Shown here in pieces: positions 1 through 8,301 of a stretch of DNA of 64,000 nucleotides. The stretch comes from Salegentibacter sp. 24. GTDB lineage: Bacteria; Bacteroidota; Bacteroidia; Flavobacteriales; Flavobacteriaceae. Each line of letters starts with the position of its first letter. The stretch's first letter is position 1. The notes beneath the pieces were generated by a model that worked only from the letters and a program-made list of their open reading frames with translations, ran no database searches and had not been told where the DNA came from. Location of the stretch: positions 159,273-223,272 of the forward strand of contig NZ_SNWE01000004.1 in the NCBI RefSeq assembly GCF_004362395.1, written 5' to 3'. Both the position numbers and the translations under genes were made by a program.

Positions 1-1
1 A

Positions 2-415
2 AGACAAGAAATCAATGGGCAAGCTGGTTTTTATCAATACCAGGCAGGGATTCAAATTCCACTATTTTTCGGACCGGAATTAGGTCGTGCCCAGGAAGCA
101 AAAATAAACCGAAAAATTGTGGAGCAGAATTTCCACCAGGATAAACTGGAATTAGAAACCGCATATAAAATGACGCGGGAAGAATACATTAAATGGAAAA
201 ATTCCTGGGATTATTATAATAATGAGGCACTTCCCCTGGCCAAAGAACAACAAGCAGGAGCTATACTTGCTTTTAAGGAAGGGGCAATAGATTATGTGAC
301 TTTTCTTCAAACGATAAGGAATGCTATTCGTGTTGAAGTACAGGCATGGGAGGCTTACAATGAGTACCTCAAAAGCCGATACCAACTTGAATATTACCTG
401 CGCAATTCAAATTAA
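2..415 (+). CDS. C-terminal end of a heavy-metal efflux RND pump (TolC-like tail), cut by window edge
   Basis: Only the last 137 codons are present; the frame is open back to base 2 with no start, so the gene begins outside the window. The text IQIPLFFGPELGRAQ followed by a long amphipathic helix resembles the TolC-like outer-membrane-factor domain. In Bacteroidota this domain is often fused to the C-terminus of CusA/CzcA cation/proton antiporters. The adaptor gene follows after 21 bp, which fits a cus/czc-type operon. A separate TolC-family protein is the alternative; the missing upstream sequence would decide. The fusion reading is inference. Confidence 0.7.
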   Translation, partial: RQEINGQAGFYQYQAGIQIPLFFGPELGRAQEAKINRKIVEQNFHQDKLELETAYKMTREEYIKWKNSWDYYNNEALPLAKEQQAGAILAFKEGAIDYVTFLQTIRNAIRVEVQAWEAYNEYLKSRYQLEYYLRNSN

Positions 416-436
416 AAAAATAAGATATTAAACGAT

Positions 437-1648
437 ATGAAATCAAGAATATTAAATATACTGTTATTTACCTTCCTCATTATCCTGGTAGCTGGATGCA
501 GAGAAAATTCAGGGGTAGAAAGCGAGAATACTGCGAAAATCAATCCCGAAAAAACAGAAGAAGGAGAGCATTCTGAAATGCCTCCGGTATATCTTTCGGA
601 GTTGAAATTTAATAGTTTAGGTATTAAGACGGATACCTTAACTAAAAAAGCACTTACAGGGATCGTAGAAGCCAATGGTGAATTGGAAGTACCACCGCAA
701 TACGAAGCTACTGTTACTGCTATTTTAGGCGGGAATGTGACTTCCATTAAAGTTATTGAGGGAGATAAAGTGAAAAAAAATCAGGTGCTGGCTTATCTCT
801 CCCATCCTACTTTAACGGCCATCCAGTCCGATTATATTAGTGCTTTCAGCAAAATGCAATTTCTAGAAAAAGAATTTGAAAGACAGAAACGCCTGTATGA
901 AGCCCAGGTCGCCTCTGGAAAGAGCTTTCAACAAACGCAATCAGATTATCAATCTGTTCAAGGAGAAGTCCGAGCCTATGAGTCCCAATTACGCCAGTTA
1001 AATCTTAATCCGTCACGGGTTATCAATGGAGAGCTTTACGAGTATATTCCTGTGGTCAGCCCTATAGAAGGATACATCGAAAAGGTGATGGTACAGATAG
1101 GGCAGTATGTAGAGCCACAAACGAGTATGTTTATGGTAGTTGATAATGAACATGTGCACGCGGATTTGATGGTATTTGAAAAAGACATTCATAAAGTAAA
1201 AGAAGGGCAAAAAATCTCATTTACCTTAGAGTCAGTTCCGGGTAGTAATTTAACAGGAGAAATCTATTCGGTTGGAAAACAATTTGAAAAATCGCCAAAA
1301 GCAGTTCACGTTCACGCAGAGATCCAAAATAAAAAAAACTATCTCATTCCCGGCATGTACATTCAGGGTAAAATAAGGACCAATAGGGAGACCGTTACGG
1401 CCTTACCGGAAGAAGCGGTGATAGAGGAGGATGGGAAATCATACATTTTTACGGCACAGAAAAGCCATACAAATGATACCGTGGAGTGGAAGCTGGATCC
1501 CGTTGAAATACGAACGGGAATTACCGAAGATGGATGGGTAGAAATTAACCTCCTGGACCGCTTGCCAAAGGGTACTTTGATTGTATACAACAATGCATAT
1601 TACTTAATATCAGAGATGCAAAAGAGCCAGGCCTCACACGCACATTAA
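437..1648 (+). CDS. RND efflux periplasmic adaptor lipoprotein (CusB/CzcB-like)
   Basis: 403-residue membrane fusion protein that would link the inner-membrane RND pump to the outer-membrane channel in the periplasm. The N-terminus is a lipoprotein signal with lipobox LVAGC near residue 21. It is followed by the barrel-sandwich (biotinyl-lipoyl-like) half around residues 85-125 (GGNVTSIKVIEGDKVKKNQ), a coiled-coil hairpin at about 130-195, the second half-motif (VVSPIEGYIEKVMVQIGQYV) and a beta-barrel domain. It starts 21 bp after the pump gene and is probably cotranscribed. The likely substrate is a heavy metal cation such as Co, Zn, Cd, Cu or Ag; sequence alone does not say which. No His-rich or Met-rich metal tail is obvious apart from the final HAH. 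Confidence 0.85.
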   Translation: MKSRILNILLFTFLIILVAGCRENSGVESENTAKINPEKTEEGEHSEMPPVYLSELKFNSLGIKTDTLTKKALTGIVEANGELEVPPQYEATVTAILGGNVTSIKVIEGDKVKKNQVLAYLSHPTLTAIQSDYISAFSKMQFLEKEFERQKRLYEAQVASGKSFQQTQSDYQSVQGEVRAYESQLRQLNLNPSRVINGELYEYIPVVSPIEGYIEKVMVQIGQYVEPQTSMFMVVDNEHVHADLMVFEKDIHKVKEGQKISFTLESVPGSNLTGEIYSVGKQFEKSPKAVHVHAEIQNKKNYLIPGMYIQGKIRTNRETVTALPEEAVIEEDGKSYIFTAQKSHTNDTVEWKLDPVEIRTGITEDGWVEINLLDRLPKGTLIVYNNAYYLISEMQKSQASHAH

Positions 1649-1744
1649 TATCATAGAATGAGCAAGTTTAAATAAGGCTTCGATTTTCTTTTATTGAATA
1701 TGGGGTGGAATAGGGAATTAAAGGGTGCGCAATCAAAAGCAGGT

Positions 1745-2785
1745 TCAAGATTTTAAATAGTGAACATCAGATAATTCCTTTAAGTTATTAGCTGCTTGTT
1801 CTGCAGTAATATCGCGTTGTGGACCGGCAAACATTTCATAACCTACCATAAATTTCTTTACCGTGGCTGATCTTAATAGCGGTGGATAAAAACTCATATG
1901 AAAATGCCACTCCGGGTAATCTTTACCATTGGTAGGCATTTGATGAATGCCAGAGGAATATGGGAATGATGTTTCAAAGAGATTGTCATATTTTATGGTC
2001 AGTCTTTTTATAATATCAGCAAAAGCCTTTTCCTCTTCGCTATTTAACTGCCCTATATGCTGGTAATGATTTTTAGGGACTATCATTGCCTCATAGGGCC
2101 AAACTGCCCAATATGGAATTAAGGCAACAAAATGTTCGTTTTGAGCTAAAATTCGCTCGTCCAACTCCAGTTCCTGTTTTAAGTAATCGATTAATAAACT
2201 GCTATTGTTTTTTTTCCAGTATTCTTTAAAATGTTTCGATTTTTTTAGAATTTCAGTAGGAATTGATTTTTGCGACCATATTTGCCCATGAGGATGCGGG
2301 TTACTGCAACCCATCATTGCGCCTTTATTTTCAAAGATTTGAACGTAATTTATATGTTCCTTACTACCTAACTCCACATATTCCTTTTTCCAAAGACCTA
2401 CCACTTTGGTTATATCTTCCACAGCCATAAGAGGTAAGGTAAGGGAATGATCTGGTGAGAAACAAACGACTTTACATATTCCTGTTTCACTTTCGGCCTT
2501 CAAAAGGCCATTTTCAAAATCCTTAGTAGGGCCATCGGGAAGAAGAGAAGGAAAGTCATTTTCAAAAGAATGAACCCCTTTATAATTAGGATTTGTTTCT
2601 CCACCAGCCCTGGAATTTCCGGGGCATAGATAGCAGTTAGGGTCGTGAGATTTACGTTTTTCCTGGTTATTTTTTTCAGTTTTTCCCTGCCATGGCCTTT
2701 TGGTTCGGTGGGGAGAAACTAAAATCCATTCTCCGGTTAAAATATTATATCTTCTATGGGGATGTTTGTTCAATTCCGTATTCAT
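1745..2785 (-). CDS. galT: Galactose-1-phosphate uridylyltransferase
   Basis: 346 residues, the usual GalT length. It catalyses UDP-glucose + galactose-1-phosphate to glucose-1-phosphate + UDP-galactose in the Leloir pathway. The HIT-fold active site is visible as GCSNPHPHGQIW (nucleophilic His in HPH). Zinc-type ligands CYLCPGN lie near residue 52, and a C-terminal EWHFHMSFYPP segment is present. The gene starts 10 bp downstream of galK on the same strand, so the two form a galK-galT operon. It converges with the efflux operon, and only about 95 bp separate the two stops. Confidence 0.95.
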   Translation of the reverse strand: MNTELNKHPHRRYNILTGEWILVSPHRTKRPWQGKTEKNNQEKRKSHDPNCYLCPGNSRAGGETNPNYKGVHSFENDFPSLLPDGPTKDFENGLLKAESETGICKVVCFSPDHSLTLPLMAVEDITKVVGLWKKEYVELGSKEHINYVQIFENKGAMMGCSNPHPHGQIWSQKSIPTEILKKSKHFKEYWKKNNSSLLIDYLKQELELDERILAQNEHFVALIPYWAVWPYEAMIVPKNHYQHIGQLNSEEEKAFADIIKRLTIKYDNLFETSFPYSSGIHQMPTNGKDYPEWHFHMSFYPPLLRSATVKKFMVGYEMFAGPQRDITAEQAANNLKELSDVHYLKS

Positions 2786-2795
2786 CTTTTTCGCT

Positions 2796-4013
2796 TTAAA
2801 ATTTTGTAATTCGGGTTCCTTCGTCGGGGACTACAGTTATCGGTGTAAGGGTAATATTGAATTTCTCCTGATAAGCCTTTTTCACTTCTTCAAAATAATT
2901 TTCAATTTTATCTGATTCAATTAAATTAATAGTACAACCACCAAAGCCGCCACCCATCATCCGGGAGCCATAAATAAAATCTTTATCTTCAGCAAAATCT
3001 ACTAGAAAATCCAGTTCTGGACAACTTACTTCGTACTGATACTGTAAACCTCTATGTGAGGCATACATTAATTCCCCAAGTGCTTTCAGATTCCCTTCTT
3101 GTAAAGCTTTTTCAGTTTTTAACACGCGTTCATTTTCATCTAAGACGTAATGGCAACGTTTTAAACTTTTAGGGCCAATTTCTTCTTTAAATTCCTCTAA
3201 CATTTCAAAAGTTACCTGTCTAAGTGAACTTACTGCAGAATATTTTTGCTGAATTATTGCCACAGCATTTTCGCATTCCTGTCTACGGGTATTATATTCA
3301 CTTTCGGCAAGGTTATGCGAAACATTAGTGTTTAAGAGGAGTAATTTACAATTTTGAATTTCAGCCGGAATAAATTCGGCTTCCAAAGAGTTACAATCCA
3401 ATTTTATAAAATGGTTCCTTTTACTCATCACCGATGCAAACTGATCCATAATCCCACAGTTATTCCCCACGAAATTATTTTCTGCCTTTTGACTCAGCTT
3501 TACGATTTCCATTTGCGAGAGATTTAAATTGAATAATGAATTTAAACCACTTGCAAATCCACATTCCAGCGCTGCTGAAGAACTAATCCCTGCCCCAATA
3601 GGTAATTCACTGTTTATAATACAGTCAAAACCACTTAATTTTTTTTCGCATTTTTGAATTTCATCAAGGACGCCTAATAAATAATTTTCCCAGGAATTTT
3701 TACTTTTAGAAATTTGGTTCAGGTTGAATTCCGCATAGGTTTCAAAGGTTTCACTATAGATTCGGCACAAATTATCATGTGCGTTTTTCCTAAATTTAAA
3801 GTGAATTTTCTTGTCAATAGCCGAGGGCATTACAAAACCATGGTTGTAATCGGTATGTTCGCCAATGAGATTAATTCTTCCGGGGGAAGCAACCTTAACT
3901 TCAGCCTTAAAATTGTAAAAATCTTCAAGAATGTTGTTATAATTTTCAGCAGGTCTCAAACGTTTTTTTTTAAATAGATCTTCAAATATAATAAATGTAA
4001 AAACTACGTTCAT
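2796..4013 (-). CDS. galK: Galactokinase
   Basis: GHMP-family kinase that phosphorylates galactose to galactose-1-phosphate with ATP. The galactokinase signature SPGRINLIGEHTDYNHG, the ATP loop LPIGAGISSSAALECG and the C-terminal GSRMMGGGFGGCTI motif are all present. The ATG at 4013 puts SPGR at residue 43, about 15-18 residues later than usual, and gives an odd hydrophobic leader. A TTG at 3957-3959 would put SPGR at residue 25, and a -7-like TATATTTG lies between the two candidate starts (3983-3990). The true start may therefore be the TTG; this is inference. First gene of galK-galT, divergent from the sugar porter. Confidence 0.93.
   Translation of the reverse strand: MNVVFTFIIFEDLFKKKRLRPAENYNNILEDFYNFKAEVKVASPGRINLIGEHTDYNHGFVMPSAIDKKIHFKFRKNAHDNLCRIYSETFETYAEFNLNQISKSKNSWENYLLGVLDEIQKCEKKLSGFDCIINSELPIGAGISSSAALECGFASGLNSLFNLNLSQMEIVKLSQKAENNFVGNNCGIMDQFASVMSKRNHFIKLDCNSLEAEFIPAEIQNCKLLLLNTNVSHNLAESEYNTRRQECENAVAIIQQKYSAVSSLRQVTFEMLEEFKEEIGPKSLKRCHYVLDENERVLKTEKALQEGNLKALGELMYASHRGLQYQYEVSCPELDFLVDFAEDKDFIYGSRMMGGGFGGCTINLIESDKIENYFEEVKKAYQEKFNITLTPITVVPDEGTRITKF
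3983..3990 (-). promoter_or_regulatory. Possible -7 element for galK-galT
   Basis: Minus-strand TATATTTG matches the Bacteroidota -7 consensus TAnnTTTG. It lies inside the extended galK reading frame and 24 bp upstream of an alternative TTG start at 3959. No good -33 TTG is seen at the expected distance, so support is weak. Confidence 0.3.
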
Positions 4014-4118
4014 TGATTTATCAGAAATCTTTTGATTTCAGCTTTATTCTTGAGAAATCACATTTGAGGATTGAAGAGTTGAAATTTATTCTTAGCTTAG
4101 ATATTCATTTACTTTATT

Positions 4119-5453
4119 ATGAGTAAAATTTTTGCCTGGTCAATCAGTGCTGCTTTAGCAGGTTTTCTTTTCGGATTTGACACCGTGGTTATTTCTGGGG
4201 CCGATAAACAGCTTCAGGAATTATGGGGAACCTCTGCTGCTTTTCACGGGTCCGTTGTGATGGCAATGGCCCTTTGGGGAACTGTAGTGGGTGCTATTTT
4301 TGGAGGGATTCCAACCAATAAATTCGGAAGAAAAAATACCCTTATCATAATAGGGGTGCTTTATCTTATCTCAGCCCTGGGTTCAGCCTTTGCCAATGAT
4401 CCTGTCACCTTTGCCGTTTTTCGATTCATAGGGGGCTTGGGTGTTGGTGCCTCTACTATTGCAGCTCCTACCTATGTATCAGAAATTGCACCCCCAAAAG
4501 ACAGGGGTAGGTTAGTATCCCTTTATCAGTTTAATATTGTTCTTGGTATCCTCATCGCTTATTTGTCGAATTACCTGCTGCGTGATACCGGCACCCAACC
4601 CTGGCGCTGGATGTTAGGTGTAGAAGCAATTCCGGCTTTTATCTATATCGTTTTTGTGGTGTTCATCCCCAGGAGTCCGCGTTGGCTTATTTCTAAATCC
4701 AGAAATGAGGAAGCGGCCCGGATACTTCAAAGTATCAACCCGGAAGGGGACCTTGAAAAACGGATGGTAGAAATTAAAAAACAATCAGAGCGCCAGATCA
4801 CCGGGGAGAATATTTTTATAAGGAAGTATCGTTTTCCTTTAATTCTGGCGTTTTTGGTCGCATTTTTCAACCAGTTATCCGGAATAAACGCCTTTCTCTA
4901 TTACGCTCCCAGGATTTTTGAATCGGCCGGCTTAGAGGCCAATACGGCCTTACTAAGTAGTATAGGTATCGGGGTGGTCAATTTACTTTTCACCATACTT
5001 GGGGTTTTTCTAATTGACCGGGTAGGTAGGAAAAAATTAATGTTTGTGGGATCTATAGGATATATCATTTCTCTTTCCCTGGTAGCTGCTGCATTCTTTC
5101 TGGATTGGGGCGGACTCTGGGTACCTATTTTCCTGTTCCTGTTTATCGCGGCGCACGCCATAGGACAGGGAGCGGTAATTTGGGTGTTTATTTCTGAAAT
5201 ATTCCCGAACCACCTCAGAGCCTCCGGGCAGGCCTTTGGTTCGTCTACGCACTGGGTGCTGGCTGCGATTGTACCTTCTTTAGTTCCGGTACTTTTCACC
5301 AGCATTGGTCCTGGGTATGTATTTGGCTTTTTCGCCTTTATGATGATACTACAACTGATCTTTGTCATTTTTATGATGCCAGAGACCAAAGGAAAAACCC
5401 TCGAGCAGCTCGGAGAAGAATTATCTATAGGAAGAGAAAATAAATTCACCTAA
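4119..5453 (+). CDS. Sugar porter family MFS transporter
   Basis: 444-residue, 12-helix major facilitator of the sugar porter (XylE/GalP/GLUT-like) family, expected to import a monosaccharide by proton or sodium symport. Family signatures are visible: GRKNTLI after TM2, PRSPRWLISK after TM6, NQLSGINAFLYYAPRIF at TM7, DRVGRKKLM between TM8 and TM9, and the C-terminal PETKGKTLEQL. It is divergent from galK and 9 bp ahead of a PfkB kinase, so galactose or a related hexose is the best guess for its substrate. That specificity is inferred from neighbours only. Confidence 0.9.
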   Translation: MSKIFAWSISAALAGFLFGFDTVVISGADKQLQELWGTSAAFHGSVVMAMALWGTVVGAIFGGIPTNKFGRKNTLIIIGVLYLISALGSAFANDPVTFAVFRFIGGLGVGASTIAAPTYVSEIAPPKDRGRLVSLYQFNIVLGILIAYLSNYLLRDTGTQPWRWMLGVEAIPAFIYIVFVVFIPRSPRWLISKSRNEEAARILQSINPEGDLEKRMVEIKKQSERQITGENIFIRKYRFPLILAFLVAFFNQLSGINAFLYYAPRIFESAGLEANTALLSSIGIGVVNLLFTILGVFLIDRVGRKKLMFVGSIGYIISLSLVAAAFFLDWGGLWVPIFLFLFIAAHAIGQGAVIWVFISEIFPNHLRASGQAFGSSTHWVLAAIVPSLVPVLFTSIGPGYVFGFFAFMMILQLIFVIFMMPETKGKTLEQLGEELSIGRENKFT

Positions 5454-5462
5454 AGAATATAA

Positions 5463-6362
5463 ATGCTAAACATACAACCAACTGCCGTATGCTTCGGCGA
5501 AATATTATATGATATTTTTCCTGATATGGAAAGAATTGGAGGCGCACCGCTTAATGTAGCCTCCAGATTATCCGAATTAAGAATGTCTACAGAATTGCTT
5601 AGCAAAGTAGGAGATGATGAAAAAGGCGAGAAACTGATTTCTTACCTGAAATCAAAAAATATCAAGACAGAAAATATAACCAGGGATCCTCAGTACCCTA
5701 CGGGAGTGGTAAATGTAACTTTATCTGCGAGCGGCTCGGCTACTTACGAGATAAAACACCCCGTAGCCTGGGATAAAATTCAAGTTTCAGAGGCGATGAA
5801 GAATTCGGTACACAAAGCGGATGCTTTTATCTTCGGAAGTTTGGTCTGTCGCGACGAAATCAGTCGAAAAGCCCTTTTCGAACTTTTACCAAAGGCAAAA
5901 TATAAGATTTTCGATATTAATTTACGTCCCCCATATTATAACAAAGAAGTTTTAGTGAACCTCATGGATCAGGCAGATTTTATAAAATTCAATGATGACG
6001 AATTATTTGAAATCGCTCAAATGCTCGGTTCACCTTATAATTCACTTGAACAAAACCTTCAATACCTTTCTGAAAAGACCAATACAAGAAGCATTTGTGT
6101 CACTAAAGGTCGACATGGCGCGGTATTGCTAAAAGATAATAAGCGTTATTACAACAGTGGTTTTAAGGTTCAGGTAAAAGATACAGTAGGCGCGGGAGAT
6201 TCATTTTTAGCCAGTCTAATCGCAGGATTATTAAAAGGAGAAGAGCTGCAAAATACATTAGATTTTGCCTGTGCAGTTGGAGCACTCGTAGCAGGGGAAG
6301 AAGGTGCGAATCCTGAAATACCTATAACTACAATCGAAAAATTTATGTTTCCCAAGCCCTAA
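5463..6362 (+). CDS. PfkB-family sugar kinase (fructokinase-like)
   Basis: 299-residue ribokinase/PfkB-fold kinase. The N-terminal GEILYDIFPDMERIGGAPLNVA region carries the substrate-binding GG motif. The C-terminal signature DTVGAGDSFLASLIAGLL contains the catalytic Asp of GAGD. It is closest in look to bacterial fructokinases, so fructose to fructose-6-phosphate is plausible. It lies 9 bp after the sugar porter and is almost certainly cotranscribed, suggesting that imported sugar is trapped by phosphorylation. Substrate cannot be fixed from sequence. Confidence 0.85.
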   Translation: MLNIQPTAVCFGEILYDIFPDMERIGGAPLNVASRLSELRMSTELLSKVGDDEKGEKLISYLKSKNIKTENITRDPQYPTGVVNVTLSASGSATYEIKHPVAWDKIQVSEAMKNSVHKADAFIFGSLVCRDEISRKALFELLPKAKYKIFDINLRPPYYNKEVLVNLMDQADFIKFNDDELFEIAQMLGSPYNSLEQNLQYLSEKTNTRSICVTKGRHGAVLLKDNKRYYNSGFKVQVKDTVGAGDSFLASLIAGLLKGEELQNTLDFACAVGALVAGEEGANPEIPITTIEKFMFPKP

Positions 6363-6973
6363 TTAAAATAGGAACAACAAAAATATTTAGAGGGAAATTT
6401 ATCATAGAGGGTATTGCTATAATTAGGAAGTGATAAGTGGTTCCTAGGCCTTGTAGCAATTTTCCCTTCTTGTAACTTTTAGGCGGCGGATATTTAAAAA
6501 TTCTCCTTTAATAAAAGGTCATAGAGGACTCAAATAAAAAATGCCGGCTACGCAAAAACCAAACAGACCCTACTCAATCTAGTTTTCTGCAACCGGCATT
6601 ATTATAATACCATCGGTAATAAGAGCAAATACAGACCTATTTCTTCTTATGTGTACCGAAATTAGGCCTTTTGTTACTTTCTATTTTACGGGTTTCCGTA
6701 AGGGCTAATACATTTCTTTGGTTTGCAGGGCATTAAAACTTTAATTTTTTGAAAAAAATTATGTAATTATCACAATTCTCTTGCTTTTCCAGGATAAGGA
6801 AATAGATCTCTAGTCATAGAAGATTAGCAGGGTGTACTGCAAGGGTGCAACGAATATTTTTACAAAAGTTAAAGTTTTGTATTTCAGTAAATTAGGGTGA
6901 AAATACCCTTTTGAAATGAGTAATGGTTTTATAATTTTACCTGATAATTTTTTAACCATTAAATGTTCGTGTG
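6363..6973. other. Gene-free A+T-rich spacer with a long hairpin
   Basis: Roughly 610 bp between the sugar locus and the next gene. No convincing coding frame on either strand. The only structure I can support is the long imperfect hairpin at 6539-6600, listed separately. Several short A/T runs flank it. Confidence 0.6.
6539..6600 (-). terminator. Long hairpin, terminator-like on the minus strand
   Basis: Outer arms AATGCCGG and CCGGCATT are perfect. Inside, GC+AAAAC can pair with GTTTT+GC, and a small AGATT/GGTCT helix can form in the loop. On the minus strand the right-hand arm is followed by TTTTTT, the shape of an intrinsic terminator, but no minus-strand gene ends here. On the plus strand it lies about 180 bp after the PfkB kinase and has a poor T-run. 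Confidence 0.45.
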
Positions 6974-7501
6974 ATGAAAAGTTTTTTTAAACTCCACTTA
7001 GCCCCCTATGTAATGATATTTTGCCTTTTAGTAGGATGTAATGAGGATGCGGTAGATCAGGGCCAAGAAGAAGAGTTTATAAAGGCTCAGATTAACGGGG
7101 AAGCCTTTTTGGTAGATCGTGCCAGGGGAATAATTTCCTGCCAAAAACATTTGAATGACTATGGGGGAATAGACCTTGTAGTGAATGTGGAGACTATGGA
7201 AGGAGAAATTATGTCCTTTCATATCAGCGATTATACGGGTCCAAAAAATTATATTTTTGGAAATAATGTATTTAATAAAAGCTGGATTAGGTACGGAGTA
7301 CTGAATTCTCCGGGAGACTGGTATGCGATGGTGGAAAATAAGCAGGTTCAGACTATTTTACCTTATATAGAAATTCTTAAGGATAATGGAAATTATATTA
7401 ATGGTAATTTTGAATTCGAGGCCCATAATACTATCGATAATTCGATTAAAATGGTAAGGGATGGTAATTTTAATTTCAAAATAGCTTCTGAATTAGAGTA
7501 A
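6974..7501 (+). CDS. Hypothetical lipoprotein
   Basis: 175 residues, function not recognised. I chose the ATG at 6974 over the GTG one codon earlier. The N-terminus is a lipoprotein signal peptide ending in LLVGC, so the mature protein begins at Cys with NEDAVDQG and is probably exported and lipid-anchored. The body is a single beta-rich domain. Its opening KAQINGEAFLVDRARG is similar in style to small flavobacterial lipoproteins whose domain begins with an 'ingk.f.A' motif (DUF6252-like); this resemblance is from memory and weak. It stands alone with about 600 bp upstream. Confidence 0.6.
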   Translation: MKSFFKLHLAPYVMIFCLLVGCNEDAVDQGQEEEFIKAQINGEAFLVDRARGIISCQKHLNDYGGIDLVVNVETMEGEIMSFHISDYTGPKNYIFGNNVFNKSWIRYGVLNSPGDWYAMVENKQVQTILPYIEILKDNGNYINGNFEFEAHNTIDNSIKMVRDGNFNFKIASELE

Positions 7502-7656
7502 AATCAATTGCTATGAAAAATGGAAGCGTCTGAAACTAATGTTTTTAAGGCGCTTGTTTTTATTATTACATTTTTATACATAATTGATCTTTCTGGAATT
7601 TAAATTTATTTAACTGCGTTTTCGGATTATTTAAGCTTAAATAACTTAAGTTGTAT

Positions 7657-8301
7657 ATGCTAACTACTGAAAACTTACTTATGAATAAACTATTAGATCA
7701 GGACAATATAAAACTCAATTTACCGGTAAAACTAAGTTACCGGGTTTTAGAAAATGTGCTTCGGGAAAAATTAGTTGGAGAACAAATAGGAATGGAAGAT
7801 TCCAAGGGTATGGTTAAAAACTATGCTGAAGTACTTGGCGCAGATCTTGGGAAAAGCCAGGAAGCTAATTTTGATATCACCCTTAACTTAAAACTAAAGA
7901 CACTTACTTCGCTTTTTAAGAATAAGGAAGTTAGTTTGTTGATTCATTTTTCCTTGGGGTTCAATGAGGTAGAACAAGTGATAGATATAAAAGAATTTGA
8001 GCTGGAAGGCCAGAGTAAAAACTGGCTTGTTGATAATTCCCTGGAGACCCTCGCCAATACCCTGATTTACAATAAGGTTAAAAATAAGATGAAGTTAGAT
8101 CTTAAGCCTCATATAAATGAACACTTAAGCAAAGCCAATCAAAAGCTTGAAAACGAAATGGAGACCGCGCCGGGAGTCTTTCTCTCCGGGAACGTAAATA
8201 CATTAAAAGTGACCGAAATCATACCGGGCGATTCTTTAATATTGATTTTACTTGAAATAAGCGCTTACGGATTTATTGATGTAAAAGAAATTAAGTTGTA
8301 G
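7657..8301 (+). CDS. Hypothetical protein, DUF4403-like repeat possible
   Basis: About 214 residues with no signal peptide or membrane helix. Start choices are ATG 7657 and ATG 7681; neither has a ribosome-binding site, so the N-terminus is uncertain. Alternating beta-strand pattern and phrases such as INLNLPVKLSYRVLENVL-like text and 'DITLNLKLKTLTSL' recall one half of the DUF4403/BPI-like fold, but this is a guess. The last 11 bp overlap the 3' end of murF, which is convergent, so the two genes probably lack an independent terminator between them. Confidence 0.55.
   Translation: MLTTENLLMNKLLDQDNIKLNLPVKLSYRVLENVLREKLVGEQIGMEDSKGMVKNYAEVLGADLGKSQEANFDITLNLKLKTLTSLFKNKEVSLLIHFSLGFNEVEQVIDIKEFELEGQSKNWLVDNSLETLANTLIYNKVKNKMKLDLKPHINEHLSKANQKLENEMETAPGVFLSGNVNTLKVTEIIPGDSLILILLEISAYGFIDVKEIKL

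Noticed and set aside
4901..5449. 182-codon antisense frame opposite the sugar porter
   Set aside because: Overlaps a clear MFS gene on the other strand; composition is a shadow of hydrophobic codons.
6362..6540. Possible small gene after the PfkB kinase
   Set aside because: Frames are broken by stops and no start or domain is supported.
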